Assembly: GCF_014322795.1 (NCBI RefSeq)
Contig: NZ_JAASTT010000007.1
Location: forward strand, 1-64,000
Origin: Paenilisteria portnoyi
Lineage (GTDB): Bacteria; Bacillota; Bacilli; Lactobacillales; Listeriaceae
Length of the DNA stretch: 64,000 bases
Reading direction: 5' to 3'
Below are positions 24,249-34,117 of this stretch, in pieces. A model generated the notes under the pieces. The model had not been told where the DNA came from. It saw only the letters and a list, made by a program, of their open reading frames with translations, and ran no database searches. Positions within the stretch are counted from its first letter, which is position 1, and the number at the start of each line of letters is the position of its first letter. A program made the position numbers and the translations under genes.

Positions 24249-25112
24249 ATGAATATTTTGATAGCGCTTATACCGGCTTTACTATGGGGATTCATGCCGC
24301 TAATTATTACAAAGATTGGCGGTACAACAAGGCAGCAAACGACAGGTATCACATTTGGGGCGCTTATTTTCGCATGTATTGCGTTCCTATTTACGGATCC
24401 GGTCTATACAGCGGAAACGGTGATTATTAGTTTTATTACGGGCTGTTTGTGGAGTGTCGGGCAGATGTTCCAATTGAAGTCATTTAAGCTAATTGGTGTA
24501 TCAAAAGCGATGCCGATTTCGACGGGGATGCAACTTGTTGGAACGACGCTTTGTGGGGTGCTGCTTTTTCACGAATGGGATACGACATTCCGAATCGTGT
24601 TTGGATTCATTGCGTTGGCGCTAATTGTCATTGGTATTTTTATGACATCCTACGCGGAAAAAGAAGAGGCGGGACAAGCGACATTGAATCGCGGGTTGCT
24701 TGCGTTAGCCATTTCGTCAGCGGGCTATGTGAGCTACGTCGTGATTATTCAAGGATTTTCCATCAATGGACTGGATGCGATTTTGCCACAAGCGATTGGA
24801 ATGGTGATTGCGGCGCTTATTATGACGGCGCGTAGTAAGGACGACCAAGAAAGCCGCTTCATTAAGAAAACAGCTTGGCTTGTTATTCCCGGTATGATTT
24901 GGGCAATCGGAAATGTGGCGATGATCTATGCGAATAGTCTTGTTGGCGTCGCAACTGGATTTTCCCTATCCCAACTCGGCGTCGTTATTTCAACACTTGG
25001 CGCGATTCTTCTATTAAACGAACGCAAAACGCGAAAAGAAATTATTTTTGTCATCATCGGCGTTGTTTTAGTCGTTATCGGTGGCATTCTTATCGGCGTG
25101 ACCAAAGCCTAA
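24249..25112 (+). CDS. GRP-family sugar transporter (GlcU/RhaT-like)
   Basis: 287 residues, ten predicted membrane helices, with the internal two-fold repeat of the drug/metabolite superfamily ([40 protein letters not shown] at the end). The family includes Bacillus GlcU, a proton-coupled glucose importer. Ribosome site GGGAGG. The cre-like site at 24134 fits control by carbon source. Sugar specificity cannot be read from sequence. Confidence 0.88.
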   Translation: MNILIALIPALLWGFMPLIITKIGGTTRQQTTGITFGALIFACIAFLFTDPVYTAETVIISFITGCLWSVGQMFQLKSFKLIGVSKAMPISTGMQLVGTTLCGVLLFHEWDTTFRIVFGFIALALIVIGIFMTSYAEKEEAGQATLNRGLLALAISSAGYVSYVVIIQGFSINGLDAILPQAIGMVIAALIMTARSKDDQESRFIKKTAWLVIPGMIWAIGNVAMIYANSLVGVATGFSLSQLGVVISTLGAILLLNERKTRKEIIFVIIGVVLVVIGGILIGVTKA

Positions 25113-25146
25113 TCGTTTTCATTTTTTTCTAGGTTTCGATATTTTT

Positions 25147-25203
25147 TGACATAACTCCTGAATTTCGTCTTTTGTGTAGTAATCTTATGTATGTAAGGGA
25201 CAC
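25147..25203 (+). promoter_or_regulatory. Shared promoter/operator motif, copy A (WxL gene)
   Basis: The 30 bp at 25174-25203 (core TGTAGTAATCTTAT) match 27687-27716 at 24 of 30 positions, and TTTTTGA and TTTCGT upstream are also shared at the same spacing. A -10-like TATGTA lies inside. It sits about 30-60 bases before the WxL gene start. Likely a regulated promoter recognised by the Mga-like protein encoded between the two copies. Confidence 0.55.
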
Positions 25204-25232
25204 AATAAAAAACGAGAGAAGGAATTGATAGT

Positions 25233-25964
25233 ATGAAATTAACGAAATTCGCGATCGTAGGTATGGTAACAGTGGCAACCTTAGTAGGAACAGGTACAGG
25301 AACAATGGCTCATGCAGCAGACGGTGGAACATTGGGCTCCAAAGCAGATGTCAACTTTATTCCTAACGATACAATCACAAACCCAGTTGACCCAACAGAT
25401 CCAGGGAATCCAGAAGTAGTAGTACCAGTTGACCCAGATCATCCAGCAGGTACAGCAGGCCCTCTAAGCATCGATTATATCTCTAATATTCACTTCGGGG
25501 ATCAAAAAATTTCTGGTAACAATGAAGTTTACTCCGCGCAACTGGATCAAATTAAAGTAGGCGCATCAGAAACGATTAAAGATATTCCTAACTATATCCA
25601 AATTACAGATAACCGTGGATCTAACGCTGGTTGGCATTTAACAGTAAAACAAGACGGCCAATTTGTTAATGGCACATCCGAATTAGTAGGAGCCGTATTA
25701 AGTTTTGAAAATCCAACATTGAACTCCGCATCAGAAAGTGACGCACCAACAGCAACCGGTTTCTCGCTTGACCCAGCTGGAACGTCATCGGATGTTATGA
25801 GTGCAGAAGAAGACCAAGGTATGGGAACGTGGGTTGATATGTTTGGAGCAGATGCGACAGAAGCCGCAGACAGCATTAAACTAAGCGTACCAGGTAAAAC
25901 TTCAAAAATTCCAGGTCAGTATGAAGCAACCCTTACTTGGGAACTAACAGATACTCCAGCTTAA
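25233..25964 (+). CDS. WxL-domain surface protein
   Basis: 243 residues. Signal peptide with cut near MAHAADGG (about residue 27), a Pro/Asp-rich spacer (PVDPTDPGNPEVVVPVDPDH), then the WxL domain with both motifs: GWHLTV (about residue 135) and TWELTD at the extreme C-terminus. WxL domains bind peptidoglycan non-covalently and display proteins on Gram-positive cells. WxL genes often come in clusters with LPXTG and DUF916 partners; those partners are not adjacent here. Good ribosome site. Confidence 0.92.
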   Translation: MKLTKFAIVGMVTVATLVGTGTGTMAHAADGGTLGSKADVNFIPNDTITNPVDPTDPGNPEVVVPVDPDHPAGTAGPLSIDYISNIHFGDQKISGNNEVYSAQLDQIKVGASETIKDIPNYIQITDNRGSNAGWHLTVKQDGQFVNGTSELVGAVLSFENPTLNSASESDAPTATGFSLDPAGTSSDVMSAEEDQGMGTWVDMFGADATEAADSIKLSVPGKTSKIPGQYEATLTWELTDTPA

Positions 25965-25993
25965 ATAGTTTTTCATCCAACTCAAAATAATAC

Positions 25994-26058
25994 ATTCCCT
26001 ATAAGAATAGATACTAGATTTATTATTTCTCTAGTATCTACTCAATAGGGAGTTTTTT
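25994..26058. terminator. Long bidirectional terminator
   Basis: A long imperfect stem with arms about 25994-26020 and 26030-26053, followed by TTTTTT on the plus strand. Separates the WxL gene from the convergent regulator gene. Confidence 0.88.
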
Positions 26059-26073
26059 GTTGTGTTTGGAATT

Positions 26074-27543
26074 TTACCTAGTAAAACGCTCATTCTTTTT
26101 GTTTAAAAATACATCTAGTTGTTCAAAGTCTTTTTTTACAGGAGGCATGTTCCAGACGAGGGTGTCTGCTGTGATGCCAGTTTCTTCATAAAAAGGGAAG
26201 TCGCTGATGATGAGATCGATGTGCTGCATATGTTCGTGGGAATGCAATTCATCACAAATGATAATTTGATCTTCTGAATATCGCTTCCGTAACTCTGTGC
26301 GTAAATATTCTTCCCAAAAATAACCGTTCTCTGAAACAATTTTTACATGAAGTATCCGATATTGTTGCTCCTGTTGTATCACGATGTTATAGAAATCTGT
26401 TAGATAGTGGATCATCATGGCCTTGTTAGAGCGAATATAGCGGTGATTTGGATTCGTTTCAAAGCTATTCAATACTGTTCTGATTTTTTGACTAAGCTCG
26501 TGTTTATCAGGAGCTACGTGCGTATATGGCACCTCTGGTAGAGTATTCATTTTATCAATAAAGAGGAAGCGCGTTAGAAAATCAATCGTTTCCGCTAAAA
26601 TATGCGTTGTATTATGAATATGATACACCTCTAAAAGTTTCACCAAATCCTGGGCCAATTCATGCTTATGAGGATTAACAAGCTGACTTTTTCTTACTCG
26701 TACTTCTGCCTGTCTTGCATCAACATAAGAGAAATTTGTCCAAAAGCACATCAAGACATTGACATAGCATTCGTGTTTAGACAACGGAGAGCCAATAATA
26801 TCCTCCAAAATCGAATAATCAACCGGATGAAACTCCCGTTGCGCCTCAGCAATACTTTTCCAAGAGTGGAGGTCAGCTTGAGTCATCGTATAGTGATAAC
26901 CTTGCTTCACACGCTCCAAGCAAACGGCAATCGCAAGCGCATAATTTATCCGAGCAGATAGCGAAAAATATATCCCAAAACAACTTTCCACCGTCTTAAT
27001 AAAGTCATTCACACGCGCATACGGTATTTCCGGAAACGGCCACTTTGTATAAGGATAAGAACGACTATAAATCTGAAAATAATAAAAACGCAAGCGAATC
27101 TCGGTCCCTTTAATATCAAGAGGTGTCGTCTCCAAAACAAGGCGGCTCTCGGCAAGATACGTATCAATTTGACGAACGCGGCGATACATCGTTGGCAAAC
27201 TACTGAAATTCTCTTCTGCCCAATCGGTTAAGTTTTGTCGTTTTCCCGCAAAGATATCTTTAGAAATTAAATACATATACGAATTACTGACGGTCATGGC
27301 ATATAAATAGGAGAAATTCACTTGCTCCCCCACATCAAATAACACATAGTATTCATCTTCATGAACATAGGCAATCGCCGGATCAAAAATTTCTTGCAAA
27401 CTTTTGATATCGCTATCCAGCGTCTTAATAGAACAATGTAGCAGCCCCGCAAGTTCTTTCTTCGTATAGTTCTGTTCTGCTGTAAATAAGATGTGTAACA
27501 GTCTTAGCTTCCGATATTCCGAAGCAATAACAAGGTTTTTCAT
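26074..27543 (-). CDS. Mga-family transcriptional regulator
   Basis: 489 residues from ATG 27543. Two N-terminal winged-helix segments (about 5-110: YRKLRLLHILFTAEQNYTKK; ELAGLLHCSIKTLDSDIKSL), PRD-like helical domains in the middle, and an EIIB-like C-terminal domain. This is the Mga/AtxA type of virulence and surface-protein regulator, controlled by PTS phosphorylation. Candidate PRD histidines are present but I cannot assign them by eye. It lies between the WxL gene and the giant surface-protein gene, both preceded at some distance by the same 30-bp motif. Confidence 0.85.
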   Translation of the reverse strand: MKNLVIASEYRKLRLLHILFTAEQNYTKKELAGLLHCSIKTLDSDIKSLQEIFDPAIAYVHEDEYYVLFDVGEQVNFSYLYAMTVSNSYMYLISKDIFAGKRQNLTDWAEENFSSLPTMYRRVRQIDTYLAESRLVLETTPLDIKGTEIRLRFYYFQIYSRSYPYTKWPFPEIPYARVNDFIKTVESCFGIYFSLSARINYALAIAVCLERVKQGYHYTMTQADLHSWKSIAEAQREFHPVDYSILEDIIGSPLSKHECYVNVLMCFWTNFSYVDARQAEVRVRKSQLVNPHKHELAQDLVKLLEVYHIHNTTHILAETIDFLTRFLFIDKMNTLPEVPYTHVAPDKHELSQKIRTVLNSFETNPNHRYIRSNKAMMIHYLTDFYNIVIQQEQQYRILHVKIVSENGYFWEEYLRTELRKRYSEDQIIICDELHSHEHMQHIDLIISDFPFYEETGITADTLVWNMPPVKKDFEQLDVFLNKKNERFTR

Positions 27544-27686
27544 ACGTAAACACGCTCCTAAGGCATGACTTTCTATTACGCTCAATATAGCACCATAATG
27601 GCGATTTGTCATTTTTTTTCACTAAGCAAAGTCAAAAGTTTCTCGATTGAAGAACTTTTTGATAATAATCGCATTTTCGTATTTTT

Positions 27687-27716
27687 ATGTAGTATTCTTA
27701 TAACTGTAAGAGGCAC
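27687..27716 (+). promoter_or_regulatory. Shared promoter/operator motif, copy B
   Basis: Matches 25174-25203 at 24 of 30 positions (TGTAGTATTCTTAT core, TGTAAG and CAC at the end), with a -10-like TATAAC inside. It is directed to the right, away from the regulator gene. A hairpin with arms GGCACCGAGA (27712-27721) and TCTCAGGTACC (27740-27750) follows directly, so the transcript starts with a structured 5' end. Confidence 0.55.
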
Positions 27717-28604
27717 CGAGAATAGGCAGTATAAGCAAATCTCAGGTACCTAACGAAAAATTCTTCTTCTGGTCATCCCCCCGACCAACCTAAGAAAACC
27801 GGCTGCACCAAGCAGTTATACTATCTCTTCACAAGTTCCCCAGAAACAATCTTCACAAACCAACCCAATACACGTAACTATAGAAAAAATTTAATTAAAG
27901 GAGGTGAGGTTACCCACGGCGACACAACATCTAGAATGAACTGTTAGTGATGTATGACAATTCAAACGGTAAGCAAGATAAGTTACATCAAAAATGTGAT
28001 AAATCTGCAAATTTAGAGTATAGCAATAAAAATACCCTTAAATAAGTGAAATTTGTTACCAAAAAAATGGACATCATTTTGAGTAAAAAAGTAGCAAAAA
28101 TAAAGAGAAGTACAACGAAGACCGCAAAATGAAGCAATAAAAGCAAGAAAATATTTATTTTACACCACATTACTAAAAGATAAAAATGCATCATAACTTA
28201 GTAATATCTAGTATAAGAAAGATTAATTAAAGCAATACCAGAGTTTCCATTAGTATTAATCAGAATTTTTAAAACAGTCAAACTCTAATTTTGTTAGATT
28301 TAACAAAGGTTTCACCCGCGCACTATAAAAGTATAATAGTTTACAAATTAAAATGGATATATCGTCCAACTACATTTCTTTTTAGAAGAAACTGGCGATT
28401 TACAGAAAAAAACATCGCCAAGTGACTCTAAAATACTGTGATATAATCCAATCAGCACGAGTGAAGTAATGAATTTTACTTTGAACAAATGACTGCAGGG
28501 ACTTATTCCAGAACATAAGGAAACACTACTTCAGATGATTCTATATTTTTAATAAATATAAATGAGAATACAGTTTCTGTTGCAACTTAGGGGGTGTTTA
28601 TTAT
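27717..28604. other. Long AT-rich intergenic region before the giant surface-protein gene
   Basis: Nearly 900 bp without a convincing gene. It contains the hairpin at 27712-27750, a near-perfect ribosome site AAAGGAGGTGAGG (27898-27910) with no sensible frame behind it, and T/A-rich tracts. It may be a long 5' leader for the surface-protein message, or the remnant of a lost gene. Confidence 0.5.
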
Positions 28605-28673
28605 GTGAAGGCAACACAGTTCACGCAGAGAAAACAGACAAATAAACAGTTTAAGGAAGAAGGAGAAAAATAA
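28605..28673 (+). CDS. Possible 22-residue leader peptide
   Basis: GTG start at 28605, GGGGGTG about ten bases before, reading MKATQFTQRKQTNKQFKEEG, then E, K and TAA two bases before the next ATG (28676). It is hydrophilic and basic, with no signal peptide. The tight spacing suggests translational coupling to the giant surface-protein gene. It might be chance, but the ribosome site is better than that of the large gene. Confidence 0.4.
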   Translation: MKATQFTQRKQTNKQFKEEGEK

Positions 28674-28675
28674 AC

Positions 28676-31600
28676 ATGAAAAATGAACAAAAGGGACCAA
28701 TTAACGTACTATCTAAGGCGTCGGTCATGAAAGCTGCAAAATCACTTTTAGTAGCTACAGTTATTGCAAGTCAAGTATTTACAGTATTACCAGCGGGGTC
28801 ATTGGCAGCAGAAGCAACAGGGCAAGATATAACAACACCAACATTGCCAACTGCAGATCAAGCAGCAAACAAAATTGCAATTGCACCGATGTCATTAGCT
28901 CTAGACAATGGGGTAACAGAACGACGTGCGCAAGTTTCAACATTTGCAGAATTTAAAGCAGCAGCAGAATCTACAACAATCAACGTTATCGAAATCACTG
29001 GTAACTTCCAATTCACAAGTAACGTAGCAATCAACAGCAACATCCGCATTGAAGGTAACGGCTATGCAGTAACTGCTGGTAGCTACCAAATGATTATGCG
29101 TTCTACTTCTACTATCGATGTACAAGACTTAAGCATCTCAAACGTTGGAACTAAAGGAGTATTCACAGGGTATAACTCAACTGCAGCACCAACAGTTAAC
29201 TTGACGAACAACGTACAAGTATGGGGAATGATTATGGGTGGATACGGGAAACTTTCTCTATCTATCGCTGGAACAAACAATAAAATCGTCAGCCCAGACC
29301 AATACGGTATGGACGTTGATGAATTAGTCATCGAAGACAACACTCGCATCGAAGAATTATCAGCTTTAAACACAGCGGTTAAAGTTCGTTCATCAGGTAA
29401 CGTGGGTATTGGCGACAACGCTTATATCAATATGAGCTCAAACAAAGGTTACGCATTTGACGCATCAACTAGTGCCGTTGTTATTGGTGAAAACACAGTT
29501 TTGAAATCAGCATCTAAATACGGAACTTTAAGAGCAGCAACATTGGTTGTTAAAAATGGCGCTGACTTAACACTAGCATCAGGCGATGTTGGTAACGGTA
29601 TCTATGTATCTGGAAATATCACAATTGGCGATAACGTAAACCTTAAAGCAACTGGTACAGGTACAGCCGTTTATGCATACAACACAGGAGCAGCAATCGT
29701 TGTAGGTAAAAACGCTAATATCGATATTGTAAGTGACAACGGTCATGGTTTCTATGGTAATGCAACAATCACATTCGGTGACGGTTCATCCCTAAAATTA
29801 AGAACACAATATAAAGGTATTTACTCAGCAGGAGCAGCAGCAATCAATTTTGGTACTATATCTAACCAACCAAAAGCAGCAGCAGATCGTGTAAAAATTG
29901 ATATCGATTCTGCAATTGACTATGGTATCTACTCTGGCGGACCAATTCTTTTCGGTGATGACACAGAAGTTAATGTAAAAGCAAAATCCGGAGCCATTTA
30001 TGCAGCAGGAAACTCACGCGTAAACTTTGGTGCAAACACACAAACGACAATCTCATCTTCAGCTGGTAGAGGTATTGATGCTGGTGGCGTGAAAATCGCT
30101 GATAACTCAAGTATGGATATTAAAGCCTATGTAGATGGTATTTATACTACAGATACAAGCGGTGAAGGTTTATCAACAGGTAAAAACGTCAACTTGAACA
30201 TCACAGCATCTAATCACGATGGTATCTACACAACTAAAGATACAACTTTTGGAGCAAATAATACAGTCGTTATAAAAGCATTGAACAGCCATACGTTTCA
30301 CTCGCTTTCTGGCTCAGTATTGAATATCTCTCCTGACTCAAGTTTTGACTTATCTGGAACAGATGGTATTAGACAAGAAGGTGGCGCAGCAGCAGCACTT
30401 AATGTAGGAACAAACTCAACAGTGAAAATTGCAGCGGCAGACTATGGTATCTATACTACTGGTTCTGTAACGTTTGCCACTGCTTCAAAAGCTAACATCC
30501 GTGCTGCTTCAAAATCAGCAAAACCAGCAGTAAAAGCAAACGGTGTTGTAACATTCCAAAAAGACACAATGGCGTATGTTGAATCACTCTATCCATCATC
30601 AACAACATCTGTATTTGACTTAAGTGGCGCAACAACTTCTAAGTTAGTGCTTAACAGCCCTAAATTTATTGACTTCCGCCAAAACAACAACAATGCCACA
30701 ACTAAAACGGGTCATATTGTGAAAGGTGCAAGCACTACAACAGTTGCTAACCAATCACGCGTAGAAATCAACAACGTTAAAAACCTTATGGCTTGGAATC
30801 ACGGAACAGACTGGTCTAAAACACCAAATGCTGAATGGACTGACACTGACGCAGGTCGTGTTACGCTAGCATATAAAACTGGCACTGTAACAACAAACTA
30901 CTATGGTGGTGTTGCAACAGGAATGGACGGATTCACGCTATTCGATTACACGCGTCTTTCAACAGAAGGATCAAGTGCTATCGCTCGTCCAGGAGTTGAC
31001 AATATCTACACTAACTCGAAAACAGTAACTGGTACTGGTGTGGCAGGTAACGATATCATTGTTACATTCCCTAATGGAACAACTGGAAAAACGACAGTTA
31101 AACCAGATGGCACATGGACATTGGACGTACCAGCAGGCGTTACACTTGCTAAAGATCAATCGGTAGTTTCATACCAAACAAACGGTGTAAATGACAGTGC
31201 AAACGTAACAACAAAAGTACAAGAAGATTTACGCGCACCAGCAGCTCCAATCGTTAATGACATCAAAGAAGGCGACACAACTGTTAAAGGTAAAGGTGAG
31301 CCAAATAAAGACATCACTGTAATACTTCCAGACGGAACAAAAGTACCTGGTAAAACAGATGCTAACGGTGACTTCACGGTTACAGTTCCAGCACAAAAAG
31401 AAGGCGATGTCGTTAAAGTAACACAAAAAGGTGACAATGGTGTTGACAGCCCAGAAACATCGAAAATCGTACAATCAAACCAAAAACCAGTCATCACAGC
31501 AGCGAACAAAACAATTAAAGTTGGCGACACATTCACTCCACTAACAGGTGTAACAGCAACAGATAAAGAAGACGGTGACGTAACAGCTAAAGTAACGGTA

Positions 31601-33517
31601 ACAGCAAACAACGTTGATACAACAAAAGCTGGCACTTACAACGTAACTTACTCAGTAACAGATAAAGATGGCAACAAAGTAACAAAAACAATCACTGTAA
31701 CAGTAAAAACGAACGAAAAACCAGTCATCACAGCATCTAATCAATCAGTCAAAATGGGTACTACATTTAACCCATTAACAGGCGTAACAGCAACAGACAG
31801 CGAAGATGGTAACCTAACAGCTAAAGTAACGGTAACAGCGAACAACGTTGATACAACAAAAGAAGGCACATACAGCGTAACTTATTCTGTAACAGATGCA
31901 GATGGCAACAAAGTAACAAAAACAATCACAGTTACAGTAGAAGATCTAAATGGTTCAGTACTTCCAAACGTCTTCTATCTAAATGGTGACACTTATCTTG
32001 AAGGAACTTATACAGGTAAAGTAGCTAAAGTGAAACTACAAGTAAATGGCGTAGACTTCACAACAGTTGCCGTAACTAACGGTGTAATCCGCTACTACGC
32101 AAAAGATAAGATTTTGAAACTAACAGATGATGTTAAAATCCTTGCTTACAGCGCGAGCGGCAAGCTTATCGAAATGAAAAAAGTAACAGTTTTAGACGCA
32201 GCAGCATTAAAAGGTACTGTTGTTCCAGTAACATTCAACTTAGGTAGCGATCTACGTGTAGCAGGAACATACACAGGCGACATCAAAAAAGTAGCCTTGT
32301 CTGTTAACGGAACACTTTACACAAGCGTAGCAGTAGCAGCAGACGGAACATTCACTTACTACGGAAAAGACAAAATTCTAAACCTAACAGATGATGTTAA
32401 AATCATTGGTTATAACTCAGCAGGAACAGCCGTATCTACAGTGAAAGTTAATATCCAAGATTCAGGAGCACTTTCAGGAACAATCAAAGCAACTGACTTT
32501 GCAGTAGGTAGTGATCTACGTGTAGCAGGAACGTACACAGGCGGCGTGAAAAAAGTAGCCTTATCTGTTAACGGAACAGTATACACAGGCGTAGCAGTAG
32601 CAGCAGACGGAACATTCACTTATTATGCAAAAGATAAAGTTCTAAACGTAACAGATGATGTTAAAGTATTAGCTTACAATTCTAATGGCGATCTTATCCA
32701 AACAGTTAAAGTTAATTTAACAGATTCAGCAGCACTACAAGGAACTGTAACACCAGTGAAATTCACTATCGGAACTGATTTACGTGTAACAGGAACATAT
32801 ACAGGCGGCGTGAAAAAAGTAGCGCTTGAAGTAAATGGAACAGTATACACAGGCGTAGCAGTAGCAGCAGATGGCACATTCACTTACTATGCAAAAGATA
32901 AAGTACTAGCAAAAACAGATGTAGTGAAAGTACTAGCATACAATTCAGCAGGGACATTAATTGATACAAAAGTAGTAGCACTTACAGATTCAGCAGCACT
33001 TCAAGGTAACATTTTCCCAACAACATACACAATGGGTGATCTTCGCGTAGCAGGAACATATACAGGCGGCGTGAAAAAAGTAGCGCTTGAAGTAAATGGA
33101 ACAATTTACTCAGCAGTTGGTGTAGCAACAGACGGAACATTCACTTACTACGCAAAAGACAAAGTACTAGCAACAACAGATGTAGTGAAAGTTATTGCTT
33201 ACAATGCAAACAATGACGTTGTAGACACAAAAACTGTCGCAGTAACAGATGGTTCATCAACAGTAACAGGTGACATTTTCCCAGCGACATACAAAATCGG
33301 TGATGCTCGTGTAACAGGAACATACACTGGTGCTGTGAAAAAAGTTGGTCTAGAAGTTAACGGAACAGTATTCGCTTATGTACCGGTAGCAGCAGATGGC
33401 ACATTCCAATACTACGCAAAAGACAAAATTGCAGCGGACACAGACACTGTAAAAGTTATCGCTTACGATAGCACAAACACAGTAATCAAAACACAAACAG
33501 TAACACTTACAAAATAA
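28676..33517 (+). CDS. Giant secreted surface protein: beta-helix domain, DUF5011 pair, six Ig-like repeats
   Basis: 1613 residues. Signal peptide to about 45 (VFTVLPAGSLAAEA). Residues about 85-700 repeat short strands with Gly-Ile-Tyr turns, a right-handed pectate-lyase-like beta helix (FQFTSNVAINSNIRIEGNGY). A bacterial Ig domain follows (about 780-930), two DUF5011 domains (about 937-1012 and 1015-1088, each with KPVITA and VTATD), then six tandem repeats of about 85 residues to the end (unit RVAGTYTGGVKKVAL, then VAADGTFTYYAKDK). No LPXTG, WxL, GW or LysM anchor is present, so attachment may rest on the C-terminal repeats. Probably an adhesin; ligand unknown. Confidence 0.9.
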   Translation: MKNEQKGPINVLSKASVMKAAKSLLVATVIASQVFTVLPAGSLAAEATGQDITTPTLPTADQAANKIAIAPMSLALDNGVTERRAQVSTFAEFKAAAESTTINVIEITGNFQFTSNVAINSNIRIEGNGYAVTAGSYQMIMRSTSTIDVQDLSISNVGTKGVFTGYNSTAAPTVNLTNNVQVWGMIMGGYGKLSLSIAGTNNKIVSPDQYGMDVDELVIEDNTRIEELSALNTAVKVRSSGNVGIGDNAYINMSSNKGYAFDASTSAVVIGENTVLKSASKYGTLRAATLVVKNGADLTLASGDVGNGIYVSGNITIGDNVNLKATGTGTAVYAYNTGAAIVVGKNANIDIVSDNGHGFYGNATITFGDGSSLKLRTQYKGIYSAGAAAINFGTISNQPKAAADRVKIDIDSAIDYGIYSGGPILFGDDTEVNVKAKSGAIYAAGNSRVNFGANTQTTISSSAGRGIDAGGVKIADNSSMDIKAYVDGIYTTDTSGEGLSTGKNVNLNITASNHDGIYTTKDTTFGANNTVVIKALNSHTFHSLSGSVLNISPDSSFDLSGTDGIRQEGGAAAALNVGTNSTVKIAAADYGIYTTGSVTFATASKANIRAASKSAKPAVKANGVVTFQKDTMAYVESLYPSSTTSVFDLSGATTSKLVLNSPKFIDFRQNNNNATTKTGHIVKGASTTTVANQSRVEINNVKNLMAWNHGTDWSKTPNAEWTDTDAGRVTLAYKTGTVTTNYYGGVATGMDGFTLFDYTRLSTEGSSAIARPGVDNIYTNSKTVTGTGVAGNDIIVTFPNGTTGKTTVKPDGTWTLDVPAGVTLAKDQSVVSYQTNGVNDSANVTTKVQEDLRAPAAPIVNDIKEGDTTVKGKGEPNKDITVILPDGTKVPGKTDANGDFTVTVPAQKEGDVVKVTQKGDNGVDSPETSKIVQSNQKPVITAANKTIKVGDTFTPLTGVTATDKEDGDVTAKVTVTANNVDTTKAGTYNVTYSVTDKDGNKVTKTITVTVKTNEKPVITASNQSVKMGTTFNPLTGVTATDSEDGNLTAKVTVTANNVDTTKEGTYSVTYSVTDADGNKVTKTITVTVEDLNGSVLPNVFYLNGDTYLEGTYTGKVAKVKLQVNGVDFTTVAVTNGVIRYYAKDKILKLTDDVKILAYSASGKLIEMKKVTVLDAAALKGTVVPVTFNLGSDLRVAGTYTGDIKKVALSVNGTLYTSVAVAADGTFTYYGKDKILNLTDDVKIIGYNSAGTAVSTVKVNIQDSGALSGTIKATDFAVGSDLRVAGTYTGGVKKVALSVNGTVYTGVAVAADGTFTYYAKDKVLNVTDDVKVLAYNSNGDLIQTVKVNLTDSAALQGTVTPVKFTIGTDLRVTGTYTGGVKKVALEVNGTVYTGVAVAADGTFTYYAKDKVLAKTDVVKVLAYNSAGTLIDTKVVALTDSAALQGNIFPTTYTMGDLRVAGTYTGGVKKVALEVNGTIYSAVGVATDGTFTYYAKDKVLATTDVVKVIAYNANNDVVDTKTVAVTDGSSTVTGDIFPATYKIGDARVTGTYTGAVKKVGLEVNGTVFAYVPVAADGTFQYYAKDKIAADTDTVKVIAYDSTNTVIKTQTVTLTK

Positions 33518-33532
33518 GACAAAACAAGAAGC

Positions 33533-33566
33533 GGTTGGCGAGGGGACAAAGTGTTCCCTCCCAGCC
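33533..33566 (+). terminator. Hairpin after the giant surface gene
   Basis: A stem of about 13 bp (33533-33545 with 33554-33566) with one C-C mismatch. No T run follows, so some read-through into the lipoprotein gene is expected. Confidence 0.6.
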
Positions 33567-33590
33567 ATGCTTCATAAAAGGACGGTAATG

Positions 33591-34067
33591 ATGATAAAAA
33601 AAATAGCAATTTTTGGACTTACAATTCTAACTGCAACGACACTAGTAGCGTGTGGCAACCCTGATACGAGTACCGATAAAACGCCAAAAACAGAAGAAAA
33701 AGCAAAAGATAGCGTATCTACTACTAAGACAGTAGACAACATCGATATGAAAATCGCAAACTTAAAGCTGACGGAGAGCGGCGATGGTAAACAAGATATT
33801 TTGCAAGTAGAAATGAATATTCAAAACAACAGTAACACATCATTTGCAATTGGCGGTGGCGATTTCAAGCTAAAAACAGCTAAAGGCAAGGCATTGAAAG
33901 TAGATCCACAAGCAAGTAATTTCGGTGATGAAATAGCAGCAGGAAAAACACTGACTGGAAAAGCATATTTTAACTTACCAAAAGGTACAGAAAAAGCAAC
34001 ATTAGCTTACCAACCAAAAGATAAAGCCCAAGCAGAGTGGGAAGTTACGATACCAGAAAAAGAATAA
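33591..34067 (+). CDS. Lipoprotein with DUF4352-like domain
   Basis: 158 residues from ATG 33591. Lipoprotein signal IFGLTILTATTLVACGN with lipobox Cys at about residue 21, a Lys/Thr-rich linker, and an Ig-like DUF4352-type domain (VDNIDMKIANLKLTESGDGK; LQVEMNIQNNSNTSFAIGG). Such proteins sit on the outer face of the membrane; function unknown. It follows the giant surface-protein gene and may be its accessory or foldase-like partner. Confidence 0.8.
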   Translation: MIKKIAIFGLTILTATTLVACGNPDTSTDKTPKTEEKAKDSVSTTKTVDNIDMKIANLKLTESGDGKQDILQVEMNIQNNSNTSFAIGGGDFKLKTAKGKALKVDPQASNFGDEIAAGKTLTGKAYFNLPKGTEKATLAYQPKDKAQAEWEVTIPEKE

Positions 34068-34117
34068 TCTTTTTCTCGATGGACAAAAAAACTATAGATA
34101 ATTAGGAGTGCTATATT

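Noticed and set aside
27712-27760. Glycine-riboswitch-like words (CCGA, GGCAG, TCTCAGG) after the shared motif copy B
   Set aside because: The conserved 5' GGAGAGA and 3' GGACAG parts are absent; the words are explained by a simple hairpin.
31156-31635. 159-codon minus-strand ORF inside the giant surface protein gene
   Set aside because: Shadow of the threonine- and lysine-rich repeats; no start signals.
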